Positions 1 to 9,498 are shown, counted from the first letter of the stretch. The stretch is 64,000 nucleotides of DNA from Streptomyces canus (GCF_001514145.1 NZ_KQ948656.1:620001-684000), one strand, 5' to 3'. Translations and numbers: made by a program. The notes: generated by a model not told the origin, from the sequence alone.

Positions 1-37
1 CAGAGGAAACCCCCTGAGCAGCCTGACGGCGAGGAAT

Positions 38-51
38 TGAAGCGCTTCGAC
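38..51. promoter_or_regulatory. LacI-type operator, copy 1
   Basis: The 10-bp palindrome GAAGCGCTTC (39-48) sits inside TGAAGCGCTTCGAC. LacI/GalR regulators of Streptomyces sugar genes bind operators with this CG-centred symmetry. An identical copy lies exactly 120 bp downstream and both precede the glycosidase genes. The regulator is not in the window, so the binding protein is inferred. Confidence 0.7.
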
Positions 52-157
52 GCTGCAATCGGTCTCGTGGAGGCGTCAACGGCCAGGCAGTATGAAAGTT
101 TCTTGGCGTTGATTCTCTTGTTTAGCGAGAAACATGTCATTAACGTTCCCCGCCAGG

Positions 158-171
158 TGAAGCGCTTCGAC
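158..171. promoter_or_regulatory. LacI-type operator, copy 2
   Basis: This is a second exact copy of TGAAGCGCTTCGAC with the GAAGCGCTTC palindrome at 159-168. The A/T-rich stretch between the two copies (about 85-145) is the best place for the glycosidase promoter. Two operators bracketing a promoter would suit loop-type repression. Confidence 0.7.
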
Positions 172-593
172 GCGCTTCGGACCGCCGATGGGGAAGCGCC
201 GCGTGATGACCAACGAGTTGAACCGGAGGCCGTGGCCCGGGCCACGGAGGTGGCCTGCCTCCCGTCGGCCCGCGGAAGCGGCCGGCGGCCGCAGACCGGG
301 CCACCCCCGCACCCGGAACAGACGTGGCCGCACCCCCGGAAAGCGCTGCAGGCACACCGTGGAGTCGTCAAACTGTGCCCGGCGCAACCGGTCGAGCAGC
401 GCACTCCCGCCCTCACCGCCGTCCCCGGGCCGCAACAGGAACTCGGCGGGGTGGCGGTGGAGCGACCGATGCGCCACCTCACCGCCGCGCCGCGGGGAGC
501 GCATCCGGACGACGAACAAGCGTTGTCCACAGCGCTGCTGACGACACGTCACATCACTGGCTCCCCCAAGTCCCCCGTTCCGAAGGACCAGCC
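172..593. other. GC-rich leader with no recognisable gene
   Basis: About 420 bases separate the second operator from the beta-galactosidase start. Open frames exist on both strands, but their translations are Arg/Pro-rich and match no family I know. The stretch is a long untranslated leader, a decayed gene, or a gene I cannot recognise. Confidence 0.4.
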
Positions 594-2579
594 ATGACCT
601 CGCGCAGCCTCACCGACCGCCTGGGCGGACTCGCCTTCGGCGGTGACTACAACCCCGAGCAGTGGGACGAAGCGGTCTGGAAGGAGGACGACGAGCTGAT
701 GCGCCGGGCCAGGGTCAACCTGACCACGGTCGGCGTCTTCTCCTGGGCCTTGCTGGAACCGGAGGAGGGCCGCTACGACTTCGCCTGGCTGGACGCCCAC
801 CTCGACCGGCTCCACGCGAACGGGGTCGCCGTAGACCTGGCCACCCCCACCGCCTCCCCGCCGCCCTGGTTCACCCTCGCCCACCCCGATGCGCTCCCGG
901 TCACCGCGGACGGCATCCGGTACACCCACGGAAGCCGGGACACGTACTGCCTCGCGGCTCCCGCGTACCGGAACGCCGCCCGGCGGATCGCCGGGAAGCT
1001 CGCCGAGCGCTACGGCGACCACCCGGTTCTCGCGCTGTGGCACGTGCACAACGAGTACGCCACCCTGTGCCACTGCGACCATACGGCCGCCGCATTCCGG
1101 GTGTGGCTGCGCTCCCGTCACAGCACGCTGGACGCTCTCAACACGGCCTGGGGAACGGCCTTCTGGAGCCAGCGCTACACCTCCTGGGAGCAGGTGCTGC
1201 CGCCGCGCGCGACGAACTGGCACAGGAACCCCGGCCAGGCACTGGACTTCCGTCGCTACTGGTCCGACGAGGTCGTCGCCGCCTACCGCGAACAGCGCGA
1301 CGCGATCCGCGCGCACAGCGACCGGCCGGTCACGACCAACCTGATGCTGCCCGCGTACCAGAACGTCGACCTGTGGGCCCTCGCCCGCGAACTCGACGTC
1401 GTCAGCTCCGACCAGTACCCGAGTTCGCCCGGCGTGGACGCCGCCGCCGATGTCGCCTTCCACGCCGACCGCGCCCGCTCGCTGGGCGGTGGTCGCCCCT
1501 GGCTGCTGATGGAGCAGGGCACCAGCACCGTCTACGACGGCGACCGGATCCTCGCCAAGGAGCCGGGGGACATCCTGCGCCACACCCTCGGTCACATCGC
1601 GCGCGGTTCGGAGGGCGCCCTCTTCTTCCAGTGGCGGCAGTCCCGGGCCGGCGCCGAGACCTGGCACTCGGCGATGGTGCCGCACGCGGGGCCCGACAGC
1701 CGGATCTTCCGCGAGGTCGCACGGACGGGGGAGGCGGTCGCCCGGCTCGGCGAGCTGGCGGGGTCGACGGTCTCCGCGCCGGTCGCCCTGCTGCACAGCC
1801 CGGACGCCTGGTGGGCACTCGGCGTGGACGGCCTGCCCTCGGCGGAACTCGGTTACCACGCGGCGATGGAACAGGCGCACCGGGCGCTGTGGGACTCAGG
1901 AGTCACGGTCGACTTCGCGCACCCCGACGACGAGTTGAGCCACTACCCGCTCGTCATCGCCCCGGCCCTGTTCCTGCTCTCCGACGGGTCCGCCGAGAAT
2001 CTGCGCCGCTACGTCGCGGGCGGCGGAACACTCCTCGTCCAGCACGCGAGCGGCTACGTCGACGACCGTCTCCACGCCCGCCTCGGCGGCTATCCCGCCG
2101 CTCCCCTGCGCGAGGCGCTGGGCATCCGGGTCGAGGAGTACCGGCCGCTGCGGCGTGACGAGCGGATCACGTTGTCGGACGGCACGCAGGGCACTGCGTG
2201 GAGCGAGTCCCTGCACGCCGAGGGCGCCGAGACACTCGCCACCTACACCCACGGGATGCTCGCGGACAGCCCGGCGGTGACCCGGAACGCCTTCGGCACC
2301 GGGCACGGGTGGTACCTCTCGACCCGCCTCGACGACGCCGGCTACGGCGCACTGGTCGCCCGGCTGCTCGGCGAGACCGGAGTGGGCCCCGAGACGCCGG
2401 GGCTGCCCCCGCAGGTCGAGGCCGTCACCCGGTACGCCGCGGAAGGCCGCCGCTGGCAGTTCCTGATCAACCACGGCACCGAGTCCGTGCCCCTCCCCGA
2501 GCCCGCACACGACCTGCTCACGGGCGGCACGGTCGCCGAACTGGCCGCAGGCGGCAGCGCCGTACTCCGTATCGCCTGA
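594..2579 (+). CDS. GH42 beta-galactosidase
   Basis: This 661-aa protein is a cytoplasmic family 42 glycoside hydrolase that removes terminal beta-galactose from oligosaccharides; no signal peptide is visible. The N-terminus has the family signature GGDYNPEQW (about residues 16-24). The acid/base is E154 in HVHNEYA and the nucleophile is E307 in LLMEQGTS, followed by the trimerisation and C-terminal beta domains. Length is normal for GH42. The ATG at 594 has GAAGGA 8 nt upstream; the open frame extends further 5', but that part is not family sequence. It heads a run of four glycosidase genes. Transport of its oligosaccharide substrate must be encoded elsewhere. Confidence 0.93.
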   Translation: MTSRSLTDRLGGLAFGGDYNPEQWDEAVWKEDDELMRRARVNLTTVGVFSWALLEPEEGRYDFAWLDAHLDRLHANGVAVDLATPTASPPPWFTLAHPDALPVTADGIRYTHGSRDTYCLAAPAYRNAARRIAGKLAERYGDHPVLALWHVHNEYATLCHCDHTAAAFRVWLRSRHSTLDALNTAWGTAFWSQRYTSWEQVLPPRATNWHRNPGQALDFRRYWSDEVVAAYREQRDAIRAHSDRPVTTNLMLPAYQNVDLWALARELDVVSSDQYPSSPGVDAAADVAFHADRARSLGGGRPWLLMEQGTSTVYDGDRILAKEPGDILRHTLGHIARGSEGALFFQWRQSRAGAETWHSAMVPHAGPDSRIFREVARTGEAVARLGELAGSTVSAPVALLHSPDAWWALGVDGLPSAELGYHAAMEQAHRALWDSGVTVDFAHPDDELSHYPLVIAPALFLLSDGSAENLRRYVAGGGTLLVQHASGYVDDRLHARLGGYPAAPLREALGIRVEEYRPLRRDERITLSDGTQGTAWSESLHAEGAETLATYTHGMLADSPAVTRNAFGTGHGWYLSTRLDDAGYGALVARLLGETGVGPETPGLPPQVEAVTRYAAEGRRWQFLINHGTESVPLPEPAHDLLTGGTVAELAAGGSAVLRIA

Positions 2580-2617
2580 GCCAAGTCTCCCTCTTCCCTC
2601 GCTTCGGAAAGGCAGCA

Positions 2618-4756
2618 ATGACCAGCGCACCCCCGATCGTCCGATGGGGCCACCGGGCTCTGGAGGCCGAGATCGTCGTCGGTGAGGACGGCAACGCCCG
2701 CCTCACCCGCCTCGGCGTCCCCGGCGACCTGTCTCCCGAGCGGCGGTCGTGGCCTCCGCTGCCCCTGGTGGAGGTGACGGCGGCGGGCCACGGCCGCGCC
2801 TGGTCGGGTGGGCGCCTCATCGACTCGTACATCGGCGGGCGGCTGCGTCACCGCGCGCACCGTGCGACCCGCGACGGCGACTGGCATGTGCTCACCGTCG
2901 AACTCCACGACCCGGAGACCGGGCTCGTCGCCGAAGTGACCTACCGCTCGCCGGACGGAGTGCCCGTACTGCGCAGCGAGGTGGTCCTGCGCAACGAGGG
3001 GGACGCCACCCTGCACCTGGAGTCCGTCTCCTCCGTCGTCGTCGGTCCCCTCGCCGACGGCCCGGAGGCCATCGACGGCGCCGACCTGCTGTGGGCCGAG
3101 AACGACTGGGTCGCCGAGTGCCGCTGGCAGCGCCGGCCGATGCGGGTGACCTCGCCGGTCCTCGCCGGCCGCGTGGTCTACGACAACGGCAAGGGCGAGT
3201 GCGCTCAGACCGGGCGGGGTGTGTGGTCGAGCTGCGGCCGGCTGCCCATGGGAGGCCTGACCGACCGTCGCACGGGCCGCACGTGGCTGTGGCAGATCGA
3301 GCACAACGGAGGCGGCTGGCACTGGGAGTGCGGCGAGCGCGACACGCTGGCCTACCTCGCCCTGTTCGGCCCGACCGACACCCACCACGGCTGGCGGCAT
3401 CCGCTGGAGCCGGGTGCGGAGTTCCGCACCGTGCCCGTCGCCCTCGCGTTCAGCGATGCCGGGGGCCCGGACGAGGCGTTCGCCGCGCTCACCCGCTATC
3501 GCCGGGCCGCCCGCCGCCCGCACGCCGACCACCTGCGGCTCCCGGTCATCTTCAACGACTACATGAACTGCCTGATGGGCGACCCCACCACGGAGAAGCT
3601 GCTGCCGCTGATCGACGCGGCGGCCGAGGCGGGCGCGGAGTACTTCGTCATCGACGCCGGCTGGTACGACGGCGAGAACGGCGGCTGGTGGGACAGCGTA
3701 GGAGCCTGGGAGCCGGCCGCGTCCCGGTTCCCCGGCGAACGCGGGATCCACGAGGTGCTGGACCGCATCCGGGAGCGCCGCATGGTGCCCGGTCTGTGGC
3801 TGGAGCCGGAAGTGATCGGCGTCCGCAGCCCCATCGCCAAGTCCCTTCCGGACGAGGCGTTCTTCCGCCGGGACGGCGTCCGCGTCACCGAGACCGGCCG
3901 CCACCACCTGGACCTGCGCCACCCCGCAGCCCGTGCCCACCTGGACCAGGTCGTGGACCGCCTGGTCGGCGAGTGGGGCGTCGGCTACCTCAAGCTCGAC
4001 CACAACATCGACCCCGGCTCCGGCACCAGCGCCCACCCCGGCGAGACCCCGGGCGCCGGACTGCTCGGCCACAACCGGGCGCACCTCGAATGGCTCGACG
4101 GCATCCTGGACCGCTATCCGCACCTGGTGGTGGAGAACTGCTCCTCCGGGGGTATGCGCTGGGACTACGCGCTGCTGTCCCGACTGCAACTGCAGTCCAC
4201 CAGCGACCAGCAGAACCTCCAGCTCTACGCCCCCATCGCGGCCTCCGCGCCCACCGCCGTCACCCCCGAACAGGGCGCCGTATGGGCCTATCCGCAGCCG
4301 GAGGACTCCCTCGACGAGGTGGCCTTCACCATGGCCAACGCCCTCCTCGGCCGCATCCATCTGTCCGGGCTGCTCCCGGACCTGCCGCCCGAGGCCCGTG
4401 CCCTGGTCCACGAGGCCGTCACCGTGTACAAGGCCATCCGGACCGACCTGGCCCAGGCCGTGCCCGCGTGGCCGCTGGGCCTGCCGGCCTGGGACGACGC
4501 GTGGCTCGCCCTGGCGCTCCACACGCCGGCCACCACTTATCTCACGGTCTGGCGCCGCCCCGGTGCGCAGACCACCGCCACCCTCCAGCTGTCTCATCTG
4601 CACGGCCGCGCGGCCCGCGTCGACGTGCTCTACCCCGCCGCGAGCCAGGCCGTCGCCTCCTGGCATCCGGACACCGCCGACCTCACCCTCACGCTGCCCG
4701 CTGCGCCTTCCGCGGTGCTCCTGCGCCTCGCCCACGCGGCCTCGGACACCCCCTGA
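2618..4756 (+). CDS. GH36 alpha-galactosidase
   Basis: This 712-aa protein is a family 36 alpha-galactosidase releasing terminal alpha-1,6-galactose. It has the N-terminal beta-supersandwich, a TIM barrel starting near residue 300 and a C-terminal beta domain. The nucleophile is D461 in YLKLDHN and the acid/base is D530 in STSDQQ; the family CSSGG motif lies between them. The ATG at 2618 follows GGAAAGG. No signal peptide is seen, so it acts inside the cell. It lies 38 bp after the beta-galactosidase gene and is probably co-transcribed with it, so the locus handles both alpha- and beta-galactosyl side chains. Confidence 0.92.
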   Translation: MTSAPPIVRWGHRALEAEIVVGEDGNARLTRLGVPGDLSPERRSWPPLPLVEVTAAGHGRAWSGGRLIDSYIGGRLRHRAHRATRDGDWHVLTVELHDPETGLVAEVTYRSPDGVPVLRSEVVLRNEGDATLHLESVSSVVVGPLADGPEAIDGADLLWAENDWVAECRWQRRPMRVTSPVLAGRVVYDNGKGECAQTGRGVWSSCGRLPMGGLTDRRTGRTWLWQIEHNGGGWHWECGERDTLAYLALFGPTDTHHGWRHPLEPGAEFRTVPVALAFSDAGGPDEAFAALTRYRRAARRPHADHLRLPVIFNDYMNCLMGDPTTEKLLPLIDAAAEAGAEYFVIDAGWYDGENGGWWDSVGAWEPAASRFPGERGIHEVLDRIRERRMVPGLWLEPEVIGVRSPIAKSLPDEAFFRRDGVRVTETGRHHLDLRHPAARAHLDQVVDRLVGEWGVGYLKLDHNIDPGSGTSAHPGETPGAGLLGHNRAHLEWLDGILDRYPHLVVENCSSGGMRWDYALLSRLQLQSTSDQQNLQLYAPIAASAPTAVTPEQGAVWAYPQPEDSLDEVAFTMANALLGRIHLSGLLPDLPPEARALVHEAVTVYKAIRTDLAQAVPAWPLGLPAWDDAWLALALHTPATTYLTVWRRPGAQTTATLQLSHLHGRAARVDVLYPAASQAVASWHPDTADLTLTLPAAPSAVLLRLAHAASDTP

Positions 4757-4794
4757 ACACGCCGACTCACCTTATTCCGAAGGGACTTGACCGA

Positions 4795-6303
4795 GTGCCA
4801 GAGACACTGCGGGGGGATGCCACCGTGGCCAACCCCGTCATCCCCGGCTTTCACCCCGACCCCAGCGTCTGCCGCGTGGGAGACGACTACTACCTCGTCT
4901 GCTCCAGCTTCGAGTACTTCCCCGCCATCCCCGTCTTCCACAGCCGTGACCTGGTCCACTGGACGCAGCTCGGCAACGCCCTGGACCGGCCGAGCCAGCT
5001 CGGCCTCACCGCCGCCCCGTCGTCCGGCGGCATCTACGCCCCCACCCTGCGCCATCACGACGGCCGCTTCTGGCTGATCGTCACCAATGTGACCGAGGGC
5101 GGCGGCAACATGCTGTTCACCGCCACCGACCCCGCCGGCCCCTGGTCCGATCCCGTCCGCCTGCCCGGGGTTCCGGGCATCGACCCGGACCTGGCCTGGG
5201 ACGAGGACGGCACCTGCTGGTGCACCTCCGCGGGCGGCGCACAGGTCCGCATCGACCCGTACACCGGGGAGACCTTCGGAAAGCCGTACAAGGTCTGGGC
5301 CGGAACTCCCGGTGCGATGGCTCCCGAGGCCCCGCACCTGTATCGCATCGGCGCCTACTGGTATCTCCTCATCGCGGAGGGCGGCACCGAGCGCGGTCAC
5401 GGTGTCTCGATCGCCCGCGGACGGACGCCCGACGGCCCCTTCGAACCGTGCCCGGACAACCCGGTCCTCACCCACCGCGGCACCCACCACCCCGTCCAGA
5501 ACACCGGGCACGCGGACCTGGTCCAAGGCCCTGACGGCTCCTGGTGGATGGTGCTGCTCGGCGTCCGGCCGCGCGGCGGCACCCCCGGCTGGCACGTGCT
5601 GGGCCGCGAGACCTTCCTCGCGCCGGTGAAGTGGGTGGACGACTGGCCCGTCGTCGACGAGGTGCCGTCCGTCCTGCCCGTGCCCGCCTGGCCGCTCGTC
5701 CCCGGCCCCGCAGAGGAGGTCCGGGACGACTTCGACCTCAGCGAGCTGCGGCCCCAGTGGATCTCCGTACGCGACCGTCCCGCCGAGTACTGCACCACCA
5801 AGGAGCGGTCCGGCCAACTGACCCTGCGCGCTCGCGGCGAGTCCCTGGACGAGCCGGACGTCGTGTTCGTCGGCCGCCGCCAGGAGCACCTGTCCTGCCG
5901 GGTGCGGGCCCTGATCGACCCGGCCGAGGGGCGCGGTGGTCTCGCCGTCCGCCTGGACGAGGAGCACCACTACGAGATCGAGGCGGCCGAGGGCGAGGTG
6001 CGTGTCCTCAGCCGTGTCGGAACGCTGCGCACGGTCGTGGGATCACGGTCCGTGCCCGCCGGTCCCGTGGTGCTCCGCCTTCAGGTCTCCGACGCCCCTC
6101 CCAAGGGCCCCCGCACCGGTCCCGACGTCCTCGCGCTCGGCATCGAGGAGTCGGACGGCACCTTCACCGCTCTCGGTGAGCTCGACGGCCGCTACCTGTC
6201 GACCGAGGTGGCCGGTGGCTTCACCGGACGGGTCATCGGCCTGTACGCGGCGGCCGGCACGGTCCACTTCGACTGGTTCGACTACGAGCCGGTCGCCCCC
6301 TGA
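4795..6303 (+). CDS. GH43 beta-xylosidase / alpha-L-arabinofuranosidase
   Basis: This 502-aa protein has a five-bladed GH43 propeller followed by a concanavalin-like beta-sandwich from about residue 310. The expected acids are visible: the base Asp in GFHPDPS, the pKa-modulating Asp in GIDPDLAW and the acid Glu in APEAPHLY. GH43 members with this C-terminal sandwich act on xylo- or arabino-oligosaccharides; I cannot choose the specificity from sequence alone. The GTG start at 4795 has GAAGGGA 9-10 nt upstream. It follows the GH36 gene by 38 bp and has no signal peptide, so it works on imported oligomers. Confidence 0.88.
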   Translation: MPETLRGDATVANPVIPGFHPDPSVCRVGDDYYLVCSSFEYFPAIPVFHSRDLVHWTQLGNALDRPSQLGLTAAPSSGGIYAPTLRHHDGRFWLIVTNVTEGGGNMLFTATDPAGPWSDPVRLPGVPGIDPDLAWDEDGTCWCTSAGGAQVRIDPYTGETFGKPYKVWAGTPGAMAPEAPHLYRIGAYWYLLIAEGGTERGHGVSIARGRTPDGPFEPCPDNPVLTHRGTHHPVQNTGHADLVQGPDGSWWMVLLGVRPRGGTPGWHVLGRETFLAPVKWVDDWPVVDEVPSVLPVPAWPLVPGPAEEVRDDFDLSELRPQWISVRDRPAEYCTTKERSGQLTLRARGESLDEPDVVFVGRRQEHLSCRVRALIDPAEGRGGLAVRLDEEHHYEIEAAEGEVRVLSRVGTLRTVVGSRSVPAGPVVLRLQVSDAPPKGPRTGPDVLALGIEESDGTFTALGELDGRYLSTEVAGGFTGRVIGLYAAAGTVHFDWFDYEPVAP

Positions 6304-6372
6304 AACCAGTTGCCTTGAACTCCATTCCCCCCACGGGCGGAACGTCCGCTCACCAGCAGAAAAGGATCGAAG

Positions 6373-8130
6373 ATGAAGGGAACGCACTCCCCCACCGGCC
6401 GCCGCAGAAGCGACCCCGGCCGGCTGCTCGGCTTCGTGGTGGCGCTGATCGCCGCGATCGGGCTGACCAGCACCGCCGCCTTCGCGGCACCGGCCCACAA
6501 GGACGCGTCCACAGCACTCGGCTCCAAGGCTCTCAGCCCCATGAGCGCCGTGGCCGCGATGCAGCCCAGCTGGAACCTGGGCAACAGCCTGGACGCCATC
6601 CCTGACGAGACGTCCTGGGGCAACCCCGCGGTCACCAAACCCCTGTTGGACACCATCAAGGCCCAGGGCTTCCGCAGCGTCCGCATTCCCGTCACCTGGT
6701 CGGGCCACCAGTCCGCCACGGCCCCGTACACCATCGACGCGACCTGGATGAACCGCGTCAAGCAGGTGGTCGACTGGGCGCAGGCGGACGGTCTCTACGT
6801 CGTGCTCAACGTCCATCACGACTCGTGGCAGTGGATCTCCTCCATGCCCACCGACCACGACAACGTCCTGGCCCGCTTCAAAGCCACCTGGACGCAGATA
6901 TCCGCCAAGTTCAAGGACTCCTCCCAGACCCTGCTCTTCGAGAGCAACAACGAGCCGCAGTTCAACAACACCACCGACGCCCAGGGCATCCAGTACAACG
7001 ACGAACTGAACACCGCGTTCCACACCATCGTGCGCCAGTCCGGCGGCAACAACGCGACCCGTCTGCTCGTGCTGCCCACCCTGCACACCAATTCCGGGCA
7101 GACCTTCCTGGACGCCCTGTCCAGCGAGATGAAGTCGCTGAACGACCCCAACCTCGTGGTCACGGTGCACTACTACGGCTACTACCCGTTCAGCGTGAAC
7201 GTCGCGGGCGGCACGCGCTTCGACGCCACCTCGCAGCAGGACATGACCGACAACTTCAACCGGCTCCGCGCCACCTTCACGTCCAAGGGGATCCCCGTCT
7301 ACCTCGGTGAGTACGGGCTGCTGGGGTACCCCGACAGCAACCACCCCTCCCGCGTCGAACGGGGCGAGGCCTTCAAGTACTTCGAGCAGTTCGGCTACGA
7401 GGCCCGCGCCGCCGGAGTGACCACGGCCCTGTGGGACCCCGGAACGTTCGCCTACCTGAGCCGCACCACACTGCAGTGGACCGACCCCGAGCTGATCAAC
7501 CGGATCAGGTCGAGCTGGACCACCCGCTCGGGAACCGCCTCCTCCGACCAGGTCTTCCTGGCGAAGTCCAGTGCGATCACGGCCCAGACGCTCACCCTCA
7601 ACCCCAACGGCCTCACATTCCGTGGCCTTTGGCAGGGCAGTACACAGCTCGCCCAGGGCCGGGACTACACCGCCTCCGGCAACCAGCTCACCCTCACGGC
7701 CTCCGCGCTGACCCGACTGGCCGGCGACCGCGCCTACGGGACCAACGCGACGATCGAGGCCAGGTTCTCCGCCGGTCTCGCCTGGCCGATCCGAGTGATC
7801 ACCTACGACCGGCCGGTGCTCTCCAACGCCACCGGCACCACCGGCGGTCTCACCGTCCCCACCCAGTACCGCGGTGACCAGCTCGCGACCATGGAGTCCA
7901 CCTATGCCGACGGCACCAACGCCGGCAACACCGACTGGACCCCCTACCAGGAGTTCAACGGCGCCTTCTCCCCCGACTACTCCAACAACGCCCTCACTCT
8001 CACCCCTGACTACCTCAACGCACTGCGTGACGGCGCGCCGGTGACACTCACCTTCCACTTCTGGAGCGGAGCCACCGTGACGTACCACGTGACGAAGTCC
8101 GGCAGTTCGGTGACCGGCACCGTCGGCTGA
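6373..8130 (+). CDS. Secreted GH5 endoglucanase/xyloglucanase with CBM_X2 and CBM46-like modules
   Basis: This 585-aa exported enzyme has an Arg-rich n-region, a hydrophobic core and an AFAA cleavage site near residue 39. The GH5 domain (about 55-385) has acid/base E194 in FESNNEPQ and nucleophile E313 in YLGEYG. An Ig-like CBM_X2 module (about 395-480) and a CBM46-like domain (about 485-585) follow. GH5 subfamily 4 enzymes with this X2-CBM46 tail are known to cut beta-glucan and xyloglucan. It is the only secreted member of the locus, so it should start polymer attack outside the cell, leaving oligomers for the three cytoplasmic exo-enzymes. The start follows AAAGGA. A hairpin terminator follows the stop. 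Confidence 0.9.
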   Translation: MKGTHSPTGRRRSDPGRLLGFVVALIAAIGLTSTAAFAAPAHKDASTALGSKALSPMSAVAAMQPSWNLGNSLDAIPDETSWGNPAVTKPLLDTIKAQGFRSVRIPVTWSGHQSATAPYTIDATWMNRVKQVVDWAQADGLYVVLNVHHDSWQWISSMPTDHDNVLARFKATWTQISAKFKDSSQTLLFESNNEPQFNNTTDAQGIQYNDELNTAFHTIVRQSGGNNATRLLVLPTLHTNSGQTFLDALSSEMKSLNDPNLVVTVHYYGYYPFSVNVAGGTRFDATSQQDMTDNFNRLRATFTSKGIPVYLGEYGLLGYPDSNHPSRVERGEAFKYFEQFGYEARAAGVTTALWDPGTFAYLSRTTLQWTDPELINRIRSSWTTRSGTASSDQVFLAKSSAITAQTLTLNPNGLTFRGLWQGSTQLAQGRDYTASGNQLTLTASALTRLAGDRAYGTNATIEARFSAGLAWPIRVITYDRPVLSNATGTTGGLTVPTQYRGDQLATMESTYADGTNAGNTDWTPYQEFNGAFSPDYSNNALTLTPDYLNALRDGAPVTLTFHFWSGATVTYHVTKSGSSVTGTVG

Positions 8131-8157
8131 CGGCCCCTCGCCTGAACGAGCAGGTCG

Positions 8158-8188
8158 GCGAACTGCCCCTGCGGGACGGGCAGTTCGC
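8158..8188. terminator. Bidirectional hairpin terminator
   Basis: The arms GCGAACTGCCC (8158-8168) and GGGCAGTTCGC (8178-8188) form an 11-bp stem with a 9-nt loop. It sits between the convergent GH5 gene and the TPR-like gene and could serve both. Confidence 0.8.
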
Positions 8189-8264
8189 GGACCCGCCATT
8201 CGGGACGCAAGCGGCATCCAACTCGGTTTCCGATCCGGCACGACCTGCTGGAAGGGTCGGCGGA

Positions 8265-8945
8265 TCAGTCCTCGGACAGGAGCCAGCCGATGCGCAGTTC
8301 TTCCGCACCTGGGCGGAATACCTGCATGAGCTCGGCGCGCTCGGGGTCGTCTTCGGGGAGGTTGTCGGCGAGGAGGGCCTGCGCGGCGATGGTCTGGGGC
8401 CGGGCGCCGAGCGCGGCGCGCAGGTGGAGTGAGCGGCGCAGCATCGCGATCCGCTCGGCGGGTTCCTTGTGCGGTGCGAGATGCCGGATGATGTAGGACT
8501 CGAAGTAGCCGTCGCCGGACTTCGTCGCGATCTCGAGAGCTGTCTCGTAGCGCGGGACGGCGCCGGCGGGGTCCTCGTCGATGTTGTCCAGCAGGACGGC
8601 CCAGTGGTACTCGGCCCAACCGCGCAGCTTCTCGTCGCCGCTCTCAGCCGCCGCGCGGTAGCCGGCCTCGGCCACGGCGCGGTCGTCGGCGCGGGGGTCG
8701 CGCCGGAACAGCAGGCGACTGTAGGCCAGTCGCGCCGTGAGCAAGTGCGCGGTCGGCGATGCGGGATCGAGCGCCGCGACCGCCTTCTCGGCCTCCTCAT
8801 GACCCTCGACCCGGAAGAACCAGCGGTCGACGGCGATCTCCGCGCGCAGCTCGGGCTCGGCGTCCGGGTCCAAGGCGGCGAGCGCGGCGTCCCACTCCCC
8901 GAGCAGCTGCAGGCGGCGGGCCACGTAGGTGTCATCAGATAGCAT
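8265..8945 (-). CDS. TPR-like helical repeat protein
   Basis: This 226-aa protein is rich in Ala, Leu, Glu and Asp, with repeated helix pairs containing W/Y and A-x-A spacing, as in tetratricopeptide repeats. I recognise no catalytic motif. Such proteins usually act as protein-interaction scaffolds. It is divergent from the CGNR regulator gene, and the short shared region carries CTACAT repeats, so the two may be co-regulated. The specific role is unknown. Confidence 0.7.
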   Translation of the reverse strand: MLSDDTYVARRLQLLGEWDAALAALDPDAEPELRAEIAVDRWFFRVEGHEEAEKAVAALDPASPTAHLLTARLAYSRLLFRRDPRADDRAVAEAGYRAAAESGDEKLRGWAEYHWAVLLDNIDEDPAGAVPRYETALEIATKSGDGYFESYIIRHLAPHKEPAERIAMLRRSLHLRAALGARPQTIAAQALLADNLPEDDPERAELMQVFRPGAEELRIGWLLSED

Positions 8946-8949
8946 GGCG

Positions 8950-9003
8950 CCTACATTAAGAAGCGGCGATGTAGGTGGTCAAGTGCAGTACGGTGACTAC
9001 ATT
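8950..9003. promoter_or_regulatory. Divergent promoter region with CTACAT repeats
   Basis: CCTACAT (8950-8956) and ATGTAGG (8969-8975) form an inverted repeat, and a further CTACAT lies at 8998-9003. The set covers the space between the TPR-like and CGNR genes and is a plausible operator for the CGNR protein. Confidence 0.45.
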
Positions 9004-9498
9004 GGGAACGTGACACGGTTGGCCGTCGAGCTGGCCAATACCGGGACCCTCGACCAGCGCGGCGAACTGGTCGCCGCGTTCTTCGCAGAGCACGAGGTCA
9101 CTCCGCCGCCGGGCGGCGACTACGGCGAGCTGCCGGACCTCGTGCGCACGGCCCTGGCGCAGTCGGTCGACGGCGCCGCCCCCGAAGCCGTGCACCGCCT
9201 GCTGCGCGAGTATCCGCCGGAAATGCATCTGTCCGACCACGACGGCCTCGGCTGGCACGTCCACTTCAGCCGCAACGGCACCCCGGCCAAGCGCTGGGTC
9301 GGCCAGCTGATCGCCGCCAAGCTCGCCCTTGTCGCGGCCGGGGATCCGGCGGTGACACTGGGGCGGTGTGCCGGGGCCGGGTGCGGAAACTACTTCGTGG
9401 ACCAGTCACGGAACCGGACGCGCCGATTCTGCTCCAACGCGTGCGCGAGCCGGACGACGGTCGCGGCCCATCGGGCCCGGGCGGCGAAAAACTCCTAG
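8983..9498 (+). CDS. CGNR zinc-finger family regulator
   Basis: This 171-aa protein has the usual layout of the CGNR family: an N-terminal ABATE-like stress domain (RLAVELANT near residue 12) and a C-terminal zinc finger with Cys pairs in CAGAGCG and FCSNAC. The family name motif itself is replaced by a related C-A-S-R. Members are predicted DNA-binding stress regulators. The GTG start at 8983 gives the typical short N-terminus; an ATG at 8929 would overlap the divergent gene. Ribosome-site support is weak, so the start is uncertain. Confidence 0.75.
   Translation: MQYGDYIGNVTRLAVELANTGTLDQRGELVAAFFAEHEVTPPPGGDYGELPDLVRTALAQSVDGAAPEAVHRLLREYPPEMHLSDHDGLGWHVHFSRNGTPAKRWVGQLIAAKLALVAAGDPAVTLGRCAGAGCGNYFVDQSRNRTRRFCSNACASRTTVAAHRARAAKNS

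Noticed and set aside
37..597. Overlapping long open frames on both strands before the beta-galactosidase
   Set aside because: Their translations are Arg/Pro-rich, match no family and lack ribosome sites; the operators lie inside them.
549..1880. A 443-codon open frame opposite the beta-galactosidase
   Set aside because: It is a high-GC antisense shadow with no recognisable motif, whereas the plus strand encodes full GH42 motifs.
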